This document shows, one piece after another, positions 51,746 to 60,799 of a stretch of 64,000 nucleotides of DNA. Each line of letters opens with the position of its first letter. Position 1 is the first letter of the stretch. A program made the translations under genes and the position numbers. The notes under the pieces were generated by a model. The model saw nothing but the letters and a program-made list of their open reading frames with translations, was not told where the DNA came from and did no database searches. The DNA is from Planctomycetota bacterium (GTDB taxonomy: Bacteria > Planctomycetota > Phycisphaerae > SM23-33): NCBI GenBank assembly GCA_022705325.1, contig JAKJER010000003.1:1-64000 (forward strand). Direction: 5' to 3'.

Positions 51746-54700
51746 TCAGTCCGTCTTTCCCAGACAGACCACCCGTCCGTCATGAGTCGTCAGGAACAGT
51801 CGCCCTCCGGCGGCAGCCAGGGAGTCCCAGGCGGGGGGCGGGATCGCGAGGCGGCCGAGCGTCCGGCCGGTCTGGTTGTCCAGCACGGCCAGGTTGCCCT
51901 TGTCGGTCGCGACGTAGAGGGCGTCGCCGGCCAGCAGCATGGCGTTGATGGACTGGATGCCCTCGCTCAGCGGGAACGGCACGGCCTTCCACGCAGCCTT
52001 GCGCATAAGGAGTTGGCTTCGCCACAGCCGCCCGTACTTGGCGTTGAACACGCCGTAGCCGACCCAGTTGGTATCGAACCGTTCGCCGGTGTCGGCCTTG
52101 GCCCCGCGAGCGGGGGCTGACGCGGGCGGAGGCGGGGGCGTGATCTCGGCGTCGGAGAAGTCGCGTCGATAGACCGTACGGCGGTCCTGCGTGCAGCCCA
52201 GCAGCGTACTGTCACGGTAGGCGGCCAGCGGGCGGACAAACGGTCGCTCATGCCAGGTCTGCGGCTCGTACAGCGGCGCGTACGACCACGCCCCGCGCGG
52301 CACGAGCACGCCGCCCGAACGCCCCGTCCGGATGCGGGCGTAGCCGCTCTGCTCGTCGCAGGTCATCTGCCCGCTACGGCGGTCGAACATCCACCGGGAC
52401 ATCGCCACCGCATCGCCCTCGCGGTGCAGCAGGTCGAAGTTCTCGAAGTCCATCCCGCTGGAATGATAGAAGTCCTTCTGCGGGAGGCTGTCCAGGCGGG
52501 CCGTCCAGCGGATTGTTGCCCCCAGGGGATCGACGGCCATCACCACCACGCCCCCGTCGGCGAAGGGTTGCCGGCCGGCGGCCAGATAGACGGCTTCCCC
52601 GTCGGCCAGCACGCTTCCGGGCACGGGCCAGGGCGACTCGAGTTGCCCGTAGGCCACGATCCGCCGGTCCAGCGGCGCCACGCGGAGGCGCCAGACCAAC
52701 AGGCCGTCATCGGCCCGCAGGGCGTAGACCCAGCCGCTCTTGCAGCCAAACATGCAGAGCCCGCGATGGATCGTCGGCGCGGTGTCGACCGGTCCGTTGG
52801 CGGTGAAGCGCCAGCGCACTGCCCCGCTGGCCGCGTCCATCGCGACCACCTCGTGAGCGCTGGGTCTGGCCACGTACACCAGGCCCCCGGCCGCCACGGG
52901 CGGGCCCACGGGCGAGCGGCTGAAGTAATTCTCCCGCCAGTCCCGGGCGATGGGCCCGTCGGGCCAGCCGCCAAACTGCGTCGTCCAAAGCACCTTGAGT
53001 TCGCGAGGCAGGGCAGCCGTCGTGCCCGCGCTGCGGAAGGCGTCGTGACGGTAGCAGGGCCAGTCGTTGGAGGCGTCCTCCGGCGCCGCCGTCACCGGCA
53101 GCTTGCCCGGGCCGCGCTCGAACTGGAACTTCTGTTCGCCCGCCGCAGGCACGTCCTGCCCCCCTGCCGGGGCCAGGGCCGCATAGTCCCGCAGCATGGG
53201 CCAGCAGATGCACCGCTTGGGGAAGGTGTAGACCAGGCCGTTAGCGATTACGACGCCGGCGTCCCGGCTGCACGCGGGCTTGGTGATGTGGCTCACTTCC
53301 TTCGACCCGTCGGCCAGGCTCACCCAGTCCATCTCGCCCGCGATCATGTAGCGGGTGGTGGCGACAGGCGGGAAGCAGTGGCTGCGGTCGATCGCCCAGG
53401 TTTGCTTTACCTGGCCCGTCGGCGGGTCCAGGCCGACGCAGCCTTTGACGGCTTCGTCCAGCACCCACAGCAGCCCGCCGGCGAACATGGCCCGGGCCTG
53501 GCGGAAGTGGCTGGAATGCGGGATGAACTCGCGCCCCCACAGATGCCGCCCGTCGTCGGCCGACAGTACCTGCACGCTGTTGCCGGTCTTGGTCTCGGTG
53601 ATCGTGGATATCTCGCAGGCCAGCCAGGCCTCATACTGGGCAAAGCGGCGAACCTTGCCCAGCCAGGGCAGATCGTCCTGCCCTCGACGCCAAAGGGTCT
53701 CGCCGCTGTCCATGCGGCGACATGTCAGCCAGGGGCCCTCCCCCGCCTTGTCGTTGTGGATCAGGAACAAGCGCCCGCCATCGGCGGCCATGCAGCGGAC
53801 GGACTTCGCGTCATGGCGCCACACCACCTGGCCCGTCCGCAGGTCCATCGCGACGACCGCCTGCTCGTCGGCCGCGACGATCGTTCGTCCCGCCAGCAGC
53901 ACGTCGCTCGGGGTGAACGGCGGGGAGCCTTGCCCGTACACGCGCAGCTCTCGCCCGGTCGCGGCGCCCAGAAGCCGCAGCCGCCCGTCGGTCATGACCA
54001 GGACGCCTTCGTCCGTGGCCAGGGGCACGACGCTTCCCTCGACGGTCTGGAAGTACCAGCCGCCCCGCGCGGGCGTGGGGTTCAGGGTGCGCTCCCACAG
54101 GCGCAGCCCGTTGAACGCGTCGCGTGCGAGCACGCCGCCGTAGTAGGCCCGCCCGCCGGCGGTCACCATGTTGCAGATTTCCTGGGGCGGCCCGGCCAGC
54201 CAGCGGATGCGCCGCGGCGGCCCGGCCAGCGTGTCCAGCGATACCGGATTGCCGTCGGCTGTGTGACGCGGATGCGTCCACCGGTCCGTTCCCTTGGGCC
54301 AACCCTTGCGGGCCAGGTGCCAGGGCGCCCCGCTCGGCTTGGCCGGGCGGACGTCTTCCAGCCCGGCTGCCTTCATCGCGGCTGGGTCGATCGCTGTAGT
54401 CGCCGCCAGCAGCGTCCCGCCCGGGGCCAGCACGCGGACCGCCTCGATCAGTTTCACCCGCTGTGCCGCCTCGCCCACGATCAGCACGTTGACGAGGTCC
54501 TCGGAGTAGGGCAGCGAGCCGTCCTCCGGCAGGATGTCGGCGGAGGCAAGTCCGTACACGTTGGCCAGGCGCAGGTGTTCTCTCGCTCGATCGAGGGCGG
54601 CTGTATCCGCCTCAAGCACCTGCACGAGCCGTCGCCCCTGAAGGGTCAGGGCCTCCGCCGCCTTGGCGTCGTCGCAGCCGACCAGGACGTACAGGCCGCC

Positions 54701-54832
54701 TGACAGGTTTTCGGTCTCGACCAGTGTCTGAATCCCCGAGGCCTCCCCGGCCTGGGCGGCCTGCACGTGCGCCGCCGCGGCCACAAACATGGCCAACAGG
54801 ACCGCAAACGGCGACGGAGTTGAAACACGCAT
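51746..54832 (-). CDS. exported methyltransferase-like/PQQ beta-propeller fusion protein, paralog
   Basis: A 1028-residue protein with the same architecture as 17358-20642. The signal peptide is FAVLLAMFVAAAAHVQA. Residues about 35-150 match the methyltransferase-like domain block by block: YVLVGCDDAKAAEAL, then VQVLEADTAALDRAREHL, then LPYSEDLVNVLIVGE, then RVLAPGGTLL. The glycine-rich SAM loop (GCGDG in the paralog) is eroded to GCDDA, so SAM binding is unlikely. The rest is the PQQ propeller (ARDAFNGLRLWERTL, MDLRTGQVVWRHD, ALRADDGLLVWRLRV). GAGGA seven bases before the ATG fixes the start. It diverges from the sulfatase-modifying-factor-like gene. Confidence 0.85.
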   Translation of the reverse strand: MRVSTPSPFAVLLAMFVAAAAHVQAAQAGEASGIQTLVETENLSGGLYVLVGCDDAKAAEALTLQGRRLVQVLEADTAALDRAREHLRLANVYGLASADILPEDGSLPYSEDLVNVLIVGEAAQRVKLIEAVRVLAPGGTLLAATTAIDPAAMKAAGLEDVRPAKPSGAPWHLARKGWPKGTDRWTHPRHTADGNPVSLDTLAGPPRRIRWLAGPPQEICNMVTAGGRAYYGGVLARDAFNGLRLWERTLNPTPARGGWYFQTVEGSVVPLATDEGVLVMTDGRLRLLGAATGRELRVYGQGSPPFTPSDVLLAGRTIVAADEQAVVAMDLRTGQVVWRHDAKSVRCMAADGGRLFLIHNDKAGEGPWLTCRRMDSGETLWRRGQDDLPWLGKVRRFAQYEAWLACEISTITETKTGNSVQVLSADDGRHLWGREFIPHSSHFRQARAMFAGGLLWVLDEAVKGCVGLDPPTGQVKQTWAIDRSHCFPPVATTRYMIAGEMDWVSLADGSKEVSHITKPACSRDAGVVIANGLVYTFPKRCICWPMLRDYAALAPAGGQDVPAAGEQKFQFERGPGKLPVTAAPEDASNDWPCYRHDAFRSAGTTAALPRELKVLWTTQFGGWPDGPIARDWRENYFSRSPVGPPVAAGGLVYVARPSAHEVVAMDAASGAVRWRFTANGPVDTAPTIHRGLCMFGCKSGWVYALRADDGLLVWRLRVAPLDRRIVAYGQLESPWPVPGSVLADGEAVYLAAGRQPFADGGVVVMAVDPLGATIRWTARLDSLPQKDFYHSSGMDFENFDLLHREGDAVAMSRWMFDRRSGQMTCDEQSGYARIRTGRSGGVLVPRGAWSYAPLYEPQTWHERPFVRPLAAYRDSTLLGCTQDRRTVYRRDFSDAEITPPPPPASAPARGAKADTGERFDTNWVGYGVFNAKYGRLWRSQLLMRKAAWKAVPFPLSEGIQSINAMLLAGDALYVATDKGNLAVLDNQTGRTLGRLAIPPPAWDSLAAAGGRLFLTTHDGRVVCLGKTD

Positions 54833-54964
54833 CACGATTCCTCGAAAGACGCACCCAGCATATCGCCGCAGCCGTGTGCGAACAAGGCGGCGCATCCGCG
54901 GCGCAGGCCCTGCCGGCGGGCAGGTTCTTGCCTGAGCGGCCTTCAGCGCGTCCGCAGTCCGTGT

Positions 54965-54970
54965 TAGAAT
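54965..54970 (+). promoter_or_regulatory. -10-like TAGAAT
   Basis: TAGAAT 23 bases before the ATG at 54994, with GGAG between. No clear -35 box. Confidence 0.35.
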
Positions 54971-54993
54971 GCCTGCGAGTTCGGAGACTGGAT

Positions 54994-55860
54994 ATGACGA
55001 CCTTGCGTCGAACGGCCTGGCTGACCGCGATGGTGTTGGTGTTGGCGAGCGAGTGGCGCCTGTCCGCCGTTCAGGCGGACGGGCCCGCAGGAGCGTCGGG
55101 CGACGCCAAGCCCGTCTCGCTCGATCTGGGCGGAGGGGTGAAGATGGAACTCATGCCCATCCCGGCTGGGGAGTTCCAGATGGGCGACAAGCGCGGCTTT
55201 GACGACGAGCAGCCCGTCCACAAGGTGACCATCAGCAAGCCGTTCTGGATGGGCAAGCTGCCGGTGACGCAGGAACAGTGGAAGGCCATCACCGGCTCCG
55301 GCGCAGGGATGTTCCGCAACCCGGCCAGCCCCGTTGACAGCATAAGCTGGAATCACTGCCAGGCGTTCCTCGACAAGCTCAACGCGAAGTTCGCCGGCCG
55401 CGGACTGCACTTCCGTCTGCCCACCGAGGCGGAATGGGAATACGCCTGCCGGGCCGGCAGCACCACGCTCTTTCCCTTCGGAGACGACGAGAGCAGACTG
55501 GGCGACTACGCCTGGTTCGCCGACAACGCCGAAGGCAAGACGCACCCAGCCGGAACCAGGAAGGCCAACGCCTGGGGTCTGCACGACGTGTGCGGCAACG
55601 TGTGGGAGTGGTGCAGCGACTGGTACGCCGCCGACTATTACCGCCGTTCCGCGGCCCGCGACCCCGCAGGCCCAGCCGAAGGCAACGAGCGAGTCATGCG
55701 GGGGGGGAGCTGGTACCGCGGGGCCGTTCATTGCCGCTCCGCCGCCCGCTACCACGGCGTTCCCGCCTGCCCGGATTATGGAGGCGGCCTGCGCGTGGTG
55801 GCTGTACAAGCGACCAAGCCCGCAGCCAAGGATGACCACACGGCAAAGGAGATTCCATGA
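54994..55860 (+). CDS. formylglycine-generating-enzyme/sulfatase-modifying-factor domain protein, exported
   Basis: A 288-residue exported protein. After the signal peptide the SUMF1 domain runs from MELMPIPAGEFQMGDKRGF through PVTQEQWKAITGS, RLPTEAEWEYACRAGSTTLF and GLHDVCGNVWEWCSDWY to RVMRGGSWYRGAVHCRSAAR, so all family blocks are present. Many members in planctomycetes are not true formylglycine generators but bind carbohydrate or act in other oxidations. No sulfatase gene is in the window. GGAG before the ATG sets the start. The stop overlaps the peptidase start in ATGA, so the two are translationally coupled. Confidence 0.9.
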   Translation: MTTLRRTAWLTAMVLVLASEWRLSAVQADGPAGASGDAKPVSLDLGGGVKMELMPIPAGEFQMGDKRGFDDEQPVHKVTISKPFWMGKLPVTQEQWKAITGSGAGMFRNPASPVDSISWNHCQAFLDKLNAKFAGRGLHFRLPTEAEWEYACRAGSTTLFPFGDDESRLGDYAWFADNAEGKTHPAGTRKANAWGLHDVCGNVWEWCSDWYAADYYRRSAARDPAGPAEGNERVMRGGSWYRGAVHCRSAARYHGVPACPDYGGGLRVVAVQATKPAAKDDHTAKEIP

Positions 55861-57161
55861 GTCTGTTTCGTTCCGCCGGAATCATCAGCATGGGCCTGCT
55901 GCTGGTCGCCTCCGCCGGCGCAGAGATCAAGAGTGAGTTCAGCCGCAACCGCGGACCGCGCGAGAACCGGGCGTTCACATTCGCCCAGGCAGCGTCACCG
56001 CTGTCGGACGACGCAGCCACCAACGCCCGCTGCTTCCTGGTCGGCGGGCGGGCGGACCCCAACTCCGCGCCGCTGGCGGCCATCCAGGACGGCAAGCTGC
56101 CCGTCGGCGGCGATCAGCCGGGCGCCAACTTCTTCTTCGCCCCCGGCACGGACGGCGGGCGGATCGTGATCGACCTGGGCCAGCCCACGCGGGTGGCGCA
56201 GGTGAGCACGTACTCCTGGCATCGCGACACCCGCGGACCGCAGGTGTACAAACTCTACGGCAGCGACGGGGCGGGCAAGGACTTCATCCTGCAACTCGGG
56301 GCCGAGCGCGACCCCGCCCAGGCGGGCTGGACGTTCCTGTCGGCCATCGACACCCGTCCGCCCGCAGGAACCGACGGCGCCAGGCCGACATATGAGTTCG
56401 GCGGGCAGTACGCCGCCCGCACCTGGGACCCAGCCGGGCCGCTGGGGACCTTCCGTTACATCCTGTTAGACGTCCGGCGGACGGGCGGGCACGAGCAGTT
56501 CGACCAGACCTTCTTCAGCGAGATCGACGTCTGCGACGGAAAGCAGCACAAGCCTGCAGTCGCGATCGACTTCGACACGTCCGAGACGCCCGAGTTGGCG
56601 GAGTGGGTGGACAAGACGCTGCGCCCGACTTGCCTGGAATGGTACCCGAAGATCGTCGCGATGCTGCCCAGCCAGGGTTTCACCGCCCCCACGCGGCTGA
56701 GCGTGACGTTCAAGAAGGACATGCAGGGCGTGGCCCACACCGCCGGAACGCGGATCGTCTGCGCGGAGCCCTGGTTCAAGCGGAACCTCCGCGGCGAGGC
56801 GGCCGGGGCGGTCGTGCACGAACTGGTCCACGTGGCCCAGCAGTACCGACGGATGCGGGGCGGGCGGGCCAACCCGAGCTGGCTGGTCGAGGGCGTGGCG
56901 GACTACATCCGCTGGTTCCTTTACGAGCCGCCCGAGCACCGTCCCCGCGTCAATCCGCGGCGGTCCCACTACCGTGACGGCTACCGCACGACCGGGGCGT
57001 TTCTCGACTACCTCATCCGCTCCGGTCGCAAGGACTTGATCCTCAATATCAACGCGACCATGCGCGAGGGACGCTATGACGAGTCCCTGTGGAAGACCTG
57101 GGCGGGCAAGCCGCTGGACGAGTTGTGGGATGAATTCGTCGCGACGCCCCGGAGCCAATGA
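55857..57161 (+). CDS. basic-secretory-protein-type zinc peptidase, exported
   Basis: A 434-residue exported protein with signal peptide MGLLLVASAGA. Residues about 60-220 form a discoidin-like (F5/8) segment (GRIVIDLGQPTRVAQVSTYSW; FRYILLDVRRTG). From about 235 the plant basic secretory protein domain starts: PTRLSVTFKKDMQGVAHT, then the zinc motif VVHELVHVAQQY (histidines 320 and 324), then NPSWLVEGVADYIRW carrying the next glutamate or aspartate, and RTTGAFLDYLIR. Metal ligands look complete. The preceding gene overlaps it in ATGA. A proteolytic role outside the cell is inferred. Confidence 0.87.
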   Translation: MSLFRSAGIISMGLLLVASAGAEIKSEFSRNRGPRENRAFTFAQAASPLSDDAATNARCFLVGGRADPNSAPLAAIQDGKLPVGGDQPGANFFFAPGTDGGRIVIDLGQPTRVAQVSTYSWHRDTRGPQVYKLYGSDGAGKDFILQLGAERDPAQAGWTFLSAIDTRPPAGTDGARPTYEFGGQYAARTWDPAGPLGTFRYILLDVRRTGGHEQFDQTFFSEIDVCDGKQHKPAVAIDFDTSETPELAEWVDKTLRPTCLEWYPKIVAMLPSQGFTAPTRLSVTFKKDMQGVAHTAGTRIVCAEPWFKRNLRGEAAGAVVHELVHVAQQYRRMRGGRANPSWLVEGVADYIRWFLYEPPEHRPRVNPRRSHYRDGYRTTGAFLDYLIRSGRKDLILNINATMREGRYDESLWKTWAGKPLDELWDEFVATPRSQ

Positions 57162-57215
57162 CCTCCCCCGAAGGACGGTTCGGACCCTGAGGAGCACCCG
57201 CAGCAGGCGTCTGGT

Positions 57216-58217
57216 TCACCGCGTGAGTTCGTGAATGCGCCGGCAGTCCTGGATGAGGCGCTCCAACTCGGCCGGGACGATGGACTGCTTGCCGTCCGAC
57301 CAGGCGAGCCGGGGGTTGTCGTGGACTTCGAGCATGAGCCCGTGCGCCCCGGCGGCGACAGCGGCTCGGCTCATGGGGGCGACCAGTTCCGCCCGCCCGG
57401 TTCCGTGGCTGGGGTCGACGACGATGGGCAGGCAGCTTTCGGTGATGGCCCCGCCGACGGCGTTGAGGTCGAGGGTGTTGCGGGTGTAGTCCTCGAACGT
57501 GCGGATGCCCCGCTCGCAGAGAATGATCTTGTCATTGCCGTTGCGGGCGACGTAGTCGGCGGCGGCCAACCACTCCTCCAGCTTGGCCGAGTCGCCGCGC
57601 TTGAGCAGGACGGGTTTGTCGGTCTTGCCCAGCTCGCCCAGGAGTGCATAGTTGCGCATGTTGCGCATGCCGACCTGATACATGTCGGCGTATTGGCCGA
57701 CGATCTGGATGTCGGCGGTGTCGACGACCTCGGTGACCACGGGCAGGCCGGTGGCCTGGCGGACCTTGGCCAGGATCTGGAGGCCCTTTTCGCGGAGGCC
57801 CTGGAAGGACCAGGCGGACGTGCGCGGCTTGTAGGCCCCGGCCCGGAAGATCTGGGCCCCGGCCCGGCGGCACTGTTCGGCGATGCGGAGGGTGGTGTCC
57901 TCTTCCTCGACCGAGCACGGGCCGGCCATGAAGACCAGGTCCCGCCCGATGACAACGTCGCCGACGGCGATGGTGGCGGTCTCGGGGTGGACCTCCCGGC
58001 TGACGTACTTGTAGGGTTTGAGGATGGGGATGGCCCGCTCGACGCCGGGCAGGGCGGCGATGGAATCGAAGTCGATCTCGCGTTCATCGCCGATCAGGCC
58101 GATGATGGTGCGTTCCTTGCCCCGGCTGAGGTGGGCCTGCATGCCGAACTTCTCAATGCGTTGGACCACGCCGGCGACCTCGCTGTCGCTGGCGGCGGGC
58201 CTCATGATGACGACCAT
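57216..58217 (-). CDS. aroF: 3-deoxy-7-phosphoheptulonate synthase (DAHP synthase, type I-beta)
   Basis: First enzyme of the shikimate pathway, joining phosphoenolpyruvate and erythrose-4-phosphate. The 333-residue form has an N-terminal ferredoxin-like regulatory domain (MVVIMRPAASDSEVAGVV to about 70) as in Thermotoga, then the barrel with FMAGPCSVE, GAYKPRTSAWSFQG, VLLKRGDS, IILCERGIRTF and IVVDPSHGTG. The metal- and phosphate-binding residues are all present. The N-terminal domain usually mediates tyrosine or phenylalanine inhibition. AAGGAG precedes the ATG. The small membrane protein gene lies 95 bases upstream on the same strand. Confidence 0.96.
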   Translation of the reverse strand: MVVIMRPAASDSEVAGVVQRIEKFGMQAHLSRGKERTIIGLIGDEREIDFDSIAALPGVERAIPILKPYKYVSREVHPETATIAVGDVVIGRDLVFMAGPCSVEEEDTTLRIAEQCRRAGAQIFRAGAYKPRTSAWSFQGLREKGLQILAKVRQATGLPVVTEVVDTADIQIVGQYADMYQVGMRNMRNYALLGELGKTDKPVLLKRGDSAKLEEWLAAADYVARNGNDKIILCERGIRTFEDYTRNTLDLNAVGGAITESCLPIVVDPSHGTGRAELVAPMSRAAVAAGAHGLMLEVHDNPRLAWSDGKQSIVPAELERLIQDCRRIHELTR

Positions 58218-58312
58218 GGGTTGCTCCTTGATTCAAAGGGGGTATGAGACACCACAAGGGCGGTCCCGTCAAGGGGTCGTCGGACTCGTCGCCGCGCTAG
58301 CAAGCCCCGCCC

Positions 58313-58639
58313 TCAGCGGGGGCGTGCGCAGACCACGTACGTCTTGCCGTTGATCTGGAGCGTGATGCCGTCGTCGCTGAGGTGGTCGGCGCGGGCGGCG
58401 GAGATCTGGGCAGGCTGGGGGGCGGGCAGACGGGCGGAGGACTCCTCGCCCTGCGCACCGGGGGTGGCGGCCTGTCCGCCCTTGAAGCCGCCGGTCAGCT
58501 TCTTCAGGGCGTCGAACGCCTTGGAGGCGAACTGGACGGCCTTGTCGGTGCTGAGGTCGCCAAACGCGCCTTCCCTGCCCAGGTGGTAGCCACCCAGGAA
58601 GGTCGCGGCCAGCAAGATCAGTATGACAATTCCTTTCAA
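58313..58639 (-). CDS. small membrane-anchored protein, family not recognised
   Basis: A 108-residue protein that starts at TTG 58639, seven bases after GGGAGG. An N-terminal helix (GIVILILLAATFLGGYHLG) is followed by a polar helix (STDKAVQFASKAFDALKKLTGG), a proline-, alanine- and serine-rich linker and a short C-terminal strand pair with DGITLQINGKTYVV. The layout suggests a protein anchored in the membrane with a small extracytoplasmic tail. An ATG at 58696 would extend it by 19 codons but lies at the predicted transcription start. No family is recognised. Confidence 0.6.
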   Translation of the reverse strand: MKGIVILILLAATFLGGYHLGREGAFGDLSTDKAVQFASKAFDALKKLTGGFKGGQAATPGAQGEESSARLPAPQPAQISAARADHLSDDGITLQINGKTYVVCARPR

Positions 58640-59037
58640 GTCACAGCCTCCCGCGCCGCGCCCGGCGGTGAAGTACCGGCAACGCGACGCTTCCATATGC
58701 ACTATAGGGTACAGCGCAGGCGGGGGCAAATCCTCCGGAAAAATTCGTTGCGGCCAGTCGCACCCCCATGGCGCAGCCTTCGACGGATCGAGGGGCGCCT
58801 CGATGCCTACCATCCATATCGGCCCGCAGCGGGCAGGAGTTTCCTCCCGAAGCGACTGAATCGTAGACTTCCTGCACGCCGGGCCCCCAAGGCGGGCCCC
58901 TGCCGACTGTGCGGTCTATGCCGCCTGGGGCGACTTTGTCGGCGATACTGATTAAGTCCCCCCCATTCCATGCCGAAGTAGAAGACGAGCCCCGCGGCCG
59001 GGTAGGCCGCCCGATCGTACACCCACGAGGCTGACGT
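58640..59037. other. divergent intergenic region, 398 bp
   Basis: Holds the minus-strand promoter at 58701-58729 and the GAGG ribosome site of the ExeA-like gene. No gene-like frame and no strong hairpin was found in the middle 250 bases; TACTGA near 58945 is too weak to call a promoter. Confidence 0.5.
58701..58729 (-). promoter_or_regulatory. sigma-70-type promoter of the small membrane protein gene
   Basis: On the minus strand TTGCCC (58729-58724) and TATAGT (58706-58701) have a 17-base spacer. The leader to the TTG is about 55 bases. Confidence 0.6.
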
Positions 59038-59850
59038 ATGTACATGGACTATTTCAGATTGCGCGAGGAGCCATTCAACATCACGCCGGATCCGCGCTAT
59101 CTGTTTCTGACCAGTCAGCACCGCGAGGCCCTCAATCACCTGCTCTACGGGATCCGCGAGCGTAAGGGCTTCATCTGCCTGACCGGCGAGGTGGGCGCGG
59201 GCAAGACCACCCTGTGCAGGGCCCTGCTCAATGAGCTGGGGCCGAGATACCACACAGCCCTGGTGCTCAACCCCCTGCTGAGCAACACGCAGCTCATGGT
59301 CGCGGTCATGGAGGAGTTCGGCCTGCACGTCGAGGAGAGCGACGACAAGATGGGCTACCTGAGGGTGTTCAACAAGTTCCTCCTCCAGGTGAACTCCTCA
59401 GGCGACGACGCGGTGCTGATCATCGACGAGGCCCAGGACATGCCCGTCAAGGCGATGGAGATGGTCCGCCTGCTGGGCAACCTGGAGACCGAGCGGCAGA
59501 AGCTGCTGCAAGTCGTGCTGGTGGGACAGCCGGAACTGCGTCTCAAGCTCCGCAGGGACTGCCTGCGGCAGTTGGAGCAGCGGATCACCGTCCGCTACCA
59601 CCTCAGCCAGATGACCGAACGGGACACGGGCGCCTACCTCCGCCACCGCCTCCGGGTGGCCGGCGGGATGGACTGGCCCGTCTTCGACCAGAAGGCCGTG
59701 CGGGAGATTCACCGCTTCAGCCGGGGCACGCCTCGGCTGATCAACGCGGTGGGCGACAAGGCCCTGCTGGCGGGCTACGTCCACCATACCGGGAACATCA
59801 ACAAGAAGCTGGTTAAGATCGCAATCCGCGAATTGCGGGAGGCATGCTGA
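59038..59850 (+). CDS. ExeA/GspA-like AAA+ ATPase
   Basis: A 270-residue ATPase. The start YMDYFRLREEPFNITPDPRYLFLT is the family hallmark. Walker A GEVGAGKTTLC is near 50-60, Walker B VLIIDEAQDMP near 126-136, the sensor region LLQVVLVGQPEL near 159, and the arginine-rich LEQRITVRYHLS follows. Homologues are ExeA/GspA, which help place the type II secretin, and the ATPase tied to exosortase/PEP-CTERM polysaccharide loci. Both roles would fit this window, which has PEP-CTERM proteins and an exopolysaccharide locus. It lacks the peptidoglycan-binding C-terminus of GspA. GAGG precedes the ATG. The next gene starts within its stop codon. Confidence 0.9.
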   Translation: MYMDYFRLREEPFNITPDPRYLFLTSQHREALNHLLYGIRERKGFICLTGEVGAGKTTLCRALLNELGPRYHTALVLNPLLSNTQLMVAVMEEFGLHVEESDDKMGYLRVFNKFLLQVNSSGDDAVLIIDEAQDMPVKAMEMVRLLGNLETERQKLLQVVLVGQPELRLKLRRDCLRQLEQRITVRYHLSQMTERDTGAYLRHRLRVAGGMDWPVFDQKAVREIHRFSRGTPRLINAVGDKALLAGYVHHTGNINKKLVKIAIRELREAC

Positions 59851-60689
59851 TGAGCCTGCTGAACGACGCACTGAAACGGGCCGATAGCGACAAGTCATCC
59901 AACACGTTCGAGCCGAGCACGCAGTTACCGGACCTGACGCCTGCGGACGGGGGCGACGGCCCCAGCCGCCTGCGCCTGCCGCTGCTGGCGGTGATCGTGA
60001 TCGCAGTCGGCGCGGGCGCCGCCTGGATGATCGCCCACACCGGCCCGGACCCCGTGCCGGTGGCGGCGTCGGCCAACCCGGACCAGGCGGCCGAGGCGCC
60101 TGCCAACCACCCCACTCCCCCGCCCCCGCCGGCGGCCTTCCTGAATCGTCCGAAAGTGGCGAAGCCGATCGCCGCGCCGATCGCCGAAGAGACGGACGAG
60201 CCGGCAGCCAAGCCGCTGGTCAAGCCGACAGCCAAGCCCGCGCCAGTGGCCGCCCGGCCGCCGGTTGAGGCACCGAGCGAGGACGAGGACGAGCCGATCA
60301 CGCCGGTGGCGGTGGCCCAGGCCCAGACGCCCCGCCCGGCCCGGCCCACCGTCAAGGATGAACCCCCTCCCAAGCGGTTCACGCCGGTCGCCGACGAGAA
60401 CGACCAGCCCTCCGCCCCGGCCGGCCCACAGGTGGCGGCTGCCCCGCCCCACGAAGAGAAGCCCGCCGAGCCCGCCCCCAGGCCCCAGGCCGCGCCCAAG
60501 CCGCGAGTGGACGCCTCCAAGTTCAAGCTCACCGGAATCATGGAGGGCCCCGACGGCAAGCAGGCCATCATCAACGGGCAGTTCATCACCGTCGGGCAGA
60601 CCATTGACGGCGTCGTCGTCACCCAGATCGGAACCCAGTCGGCCGAACTGAAGGCCGGTGACGTGACGTTCAACCTGCGGTTCGAGTAG
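59850..60689 (+). CDS. GspB-like general secretion protein
   Basis: A 279-residue inner-membrane protein. The N-terminal MSLLNDALKRADSD is the GspB/ExeB-type cytoplasmic motif. One helix (LLAVIVIAVGAGAAWMIA) leads to a long linker rich in P, A and K, about residues 70-220. The C-terminal 55 residues (KLTGIMEGPDGKQAIINGQFITVGQTIDGVVV) form a small GspB-type beta domain. GspB partners with GspA in type II secretion. The ATG at 59850 is preferred because GGGAGG lies eight bases upstream; it overlaps the TGA of the ATPase gene by one base, so the two are coupled. Confidence 0.85.
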   Translation: MSLLNDALKRADSDKSSNTFEPSTQLPDLTPADGGDGPSRLRLPLLAVIVIAVGAGAAWMIAHTGPDPVPVAASANPDQAAEAPANHPTPPPPPAAFLNRPKVAKPIAAPIAEETDEPAAKPLVKPTAKPAPVAARPPVEAPSEDEDEPITPVAVAQAQTPRPARPTVKDEPPPKRFTPVADENDQPSAPAGPQVAAAPPHEEKPAEPAPRPQAAPKPRVDASKFKLTGIMEGPDGKQAIINGQFITVGQTIDGVVVTQIGTQSAELKAGDVTFNLRFE

Positions 60690-60722
60690 CATTGGGAGCA
60701 GGAGCTATGGGAGTTATGCGAG

Positions 60723-60744
60723 CTACGGGATGAGAATCCCGTAG
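60723..60744. terminator. hairpin between converging genes
   Basis: CTACGGGAT pairs perfectly with ATCCCGTAG around a GAGA loop. No T-run. The stretch before it (60694-60722) is a low-complexity run of GGAGC-TATGGGAG words. Confidence 0.5.
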
Positions 60745-60799
60745 TTCCCGCGGCTCCTCCGCCCCATCCCCTCTTCCCTCGTCCCTGGTCCCTGTCATT

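Noticed and set aside
58946..59037. Promoter of the ExeA-like gene at TTTGTCG...TACTGA.
   Set aside because: Neither box is close enough to consensus and the spacing is poor.
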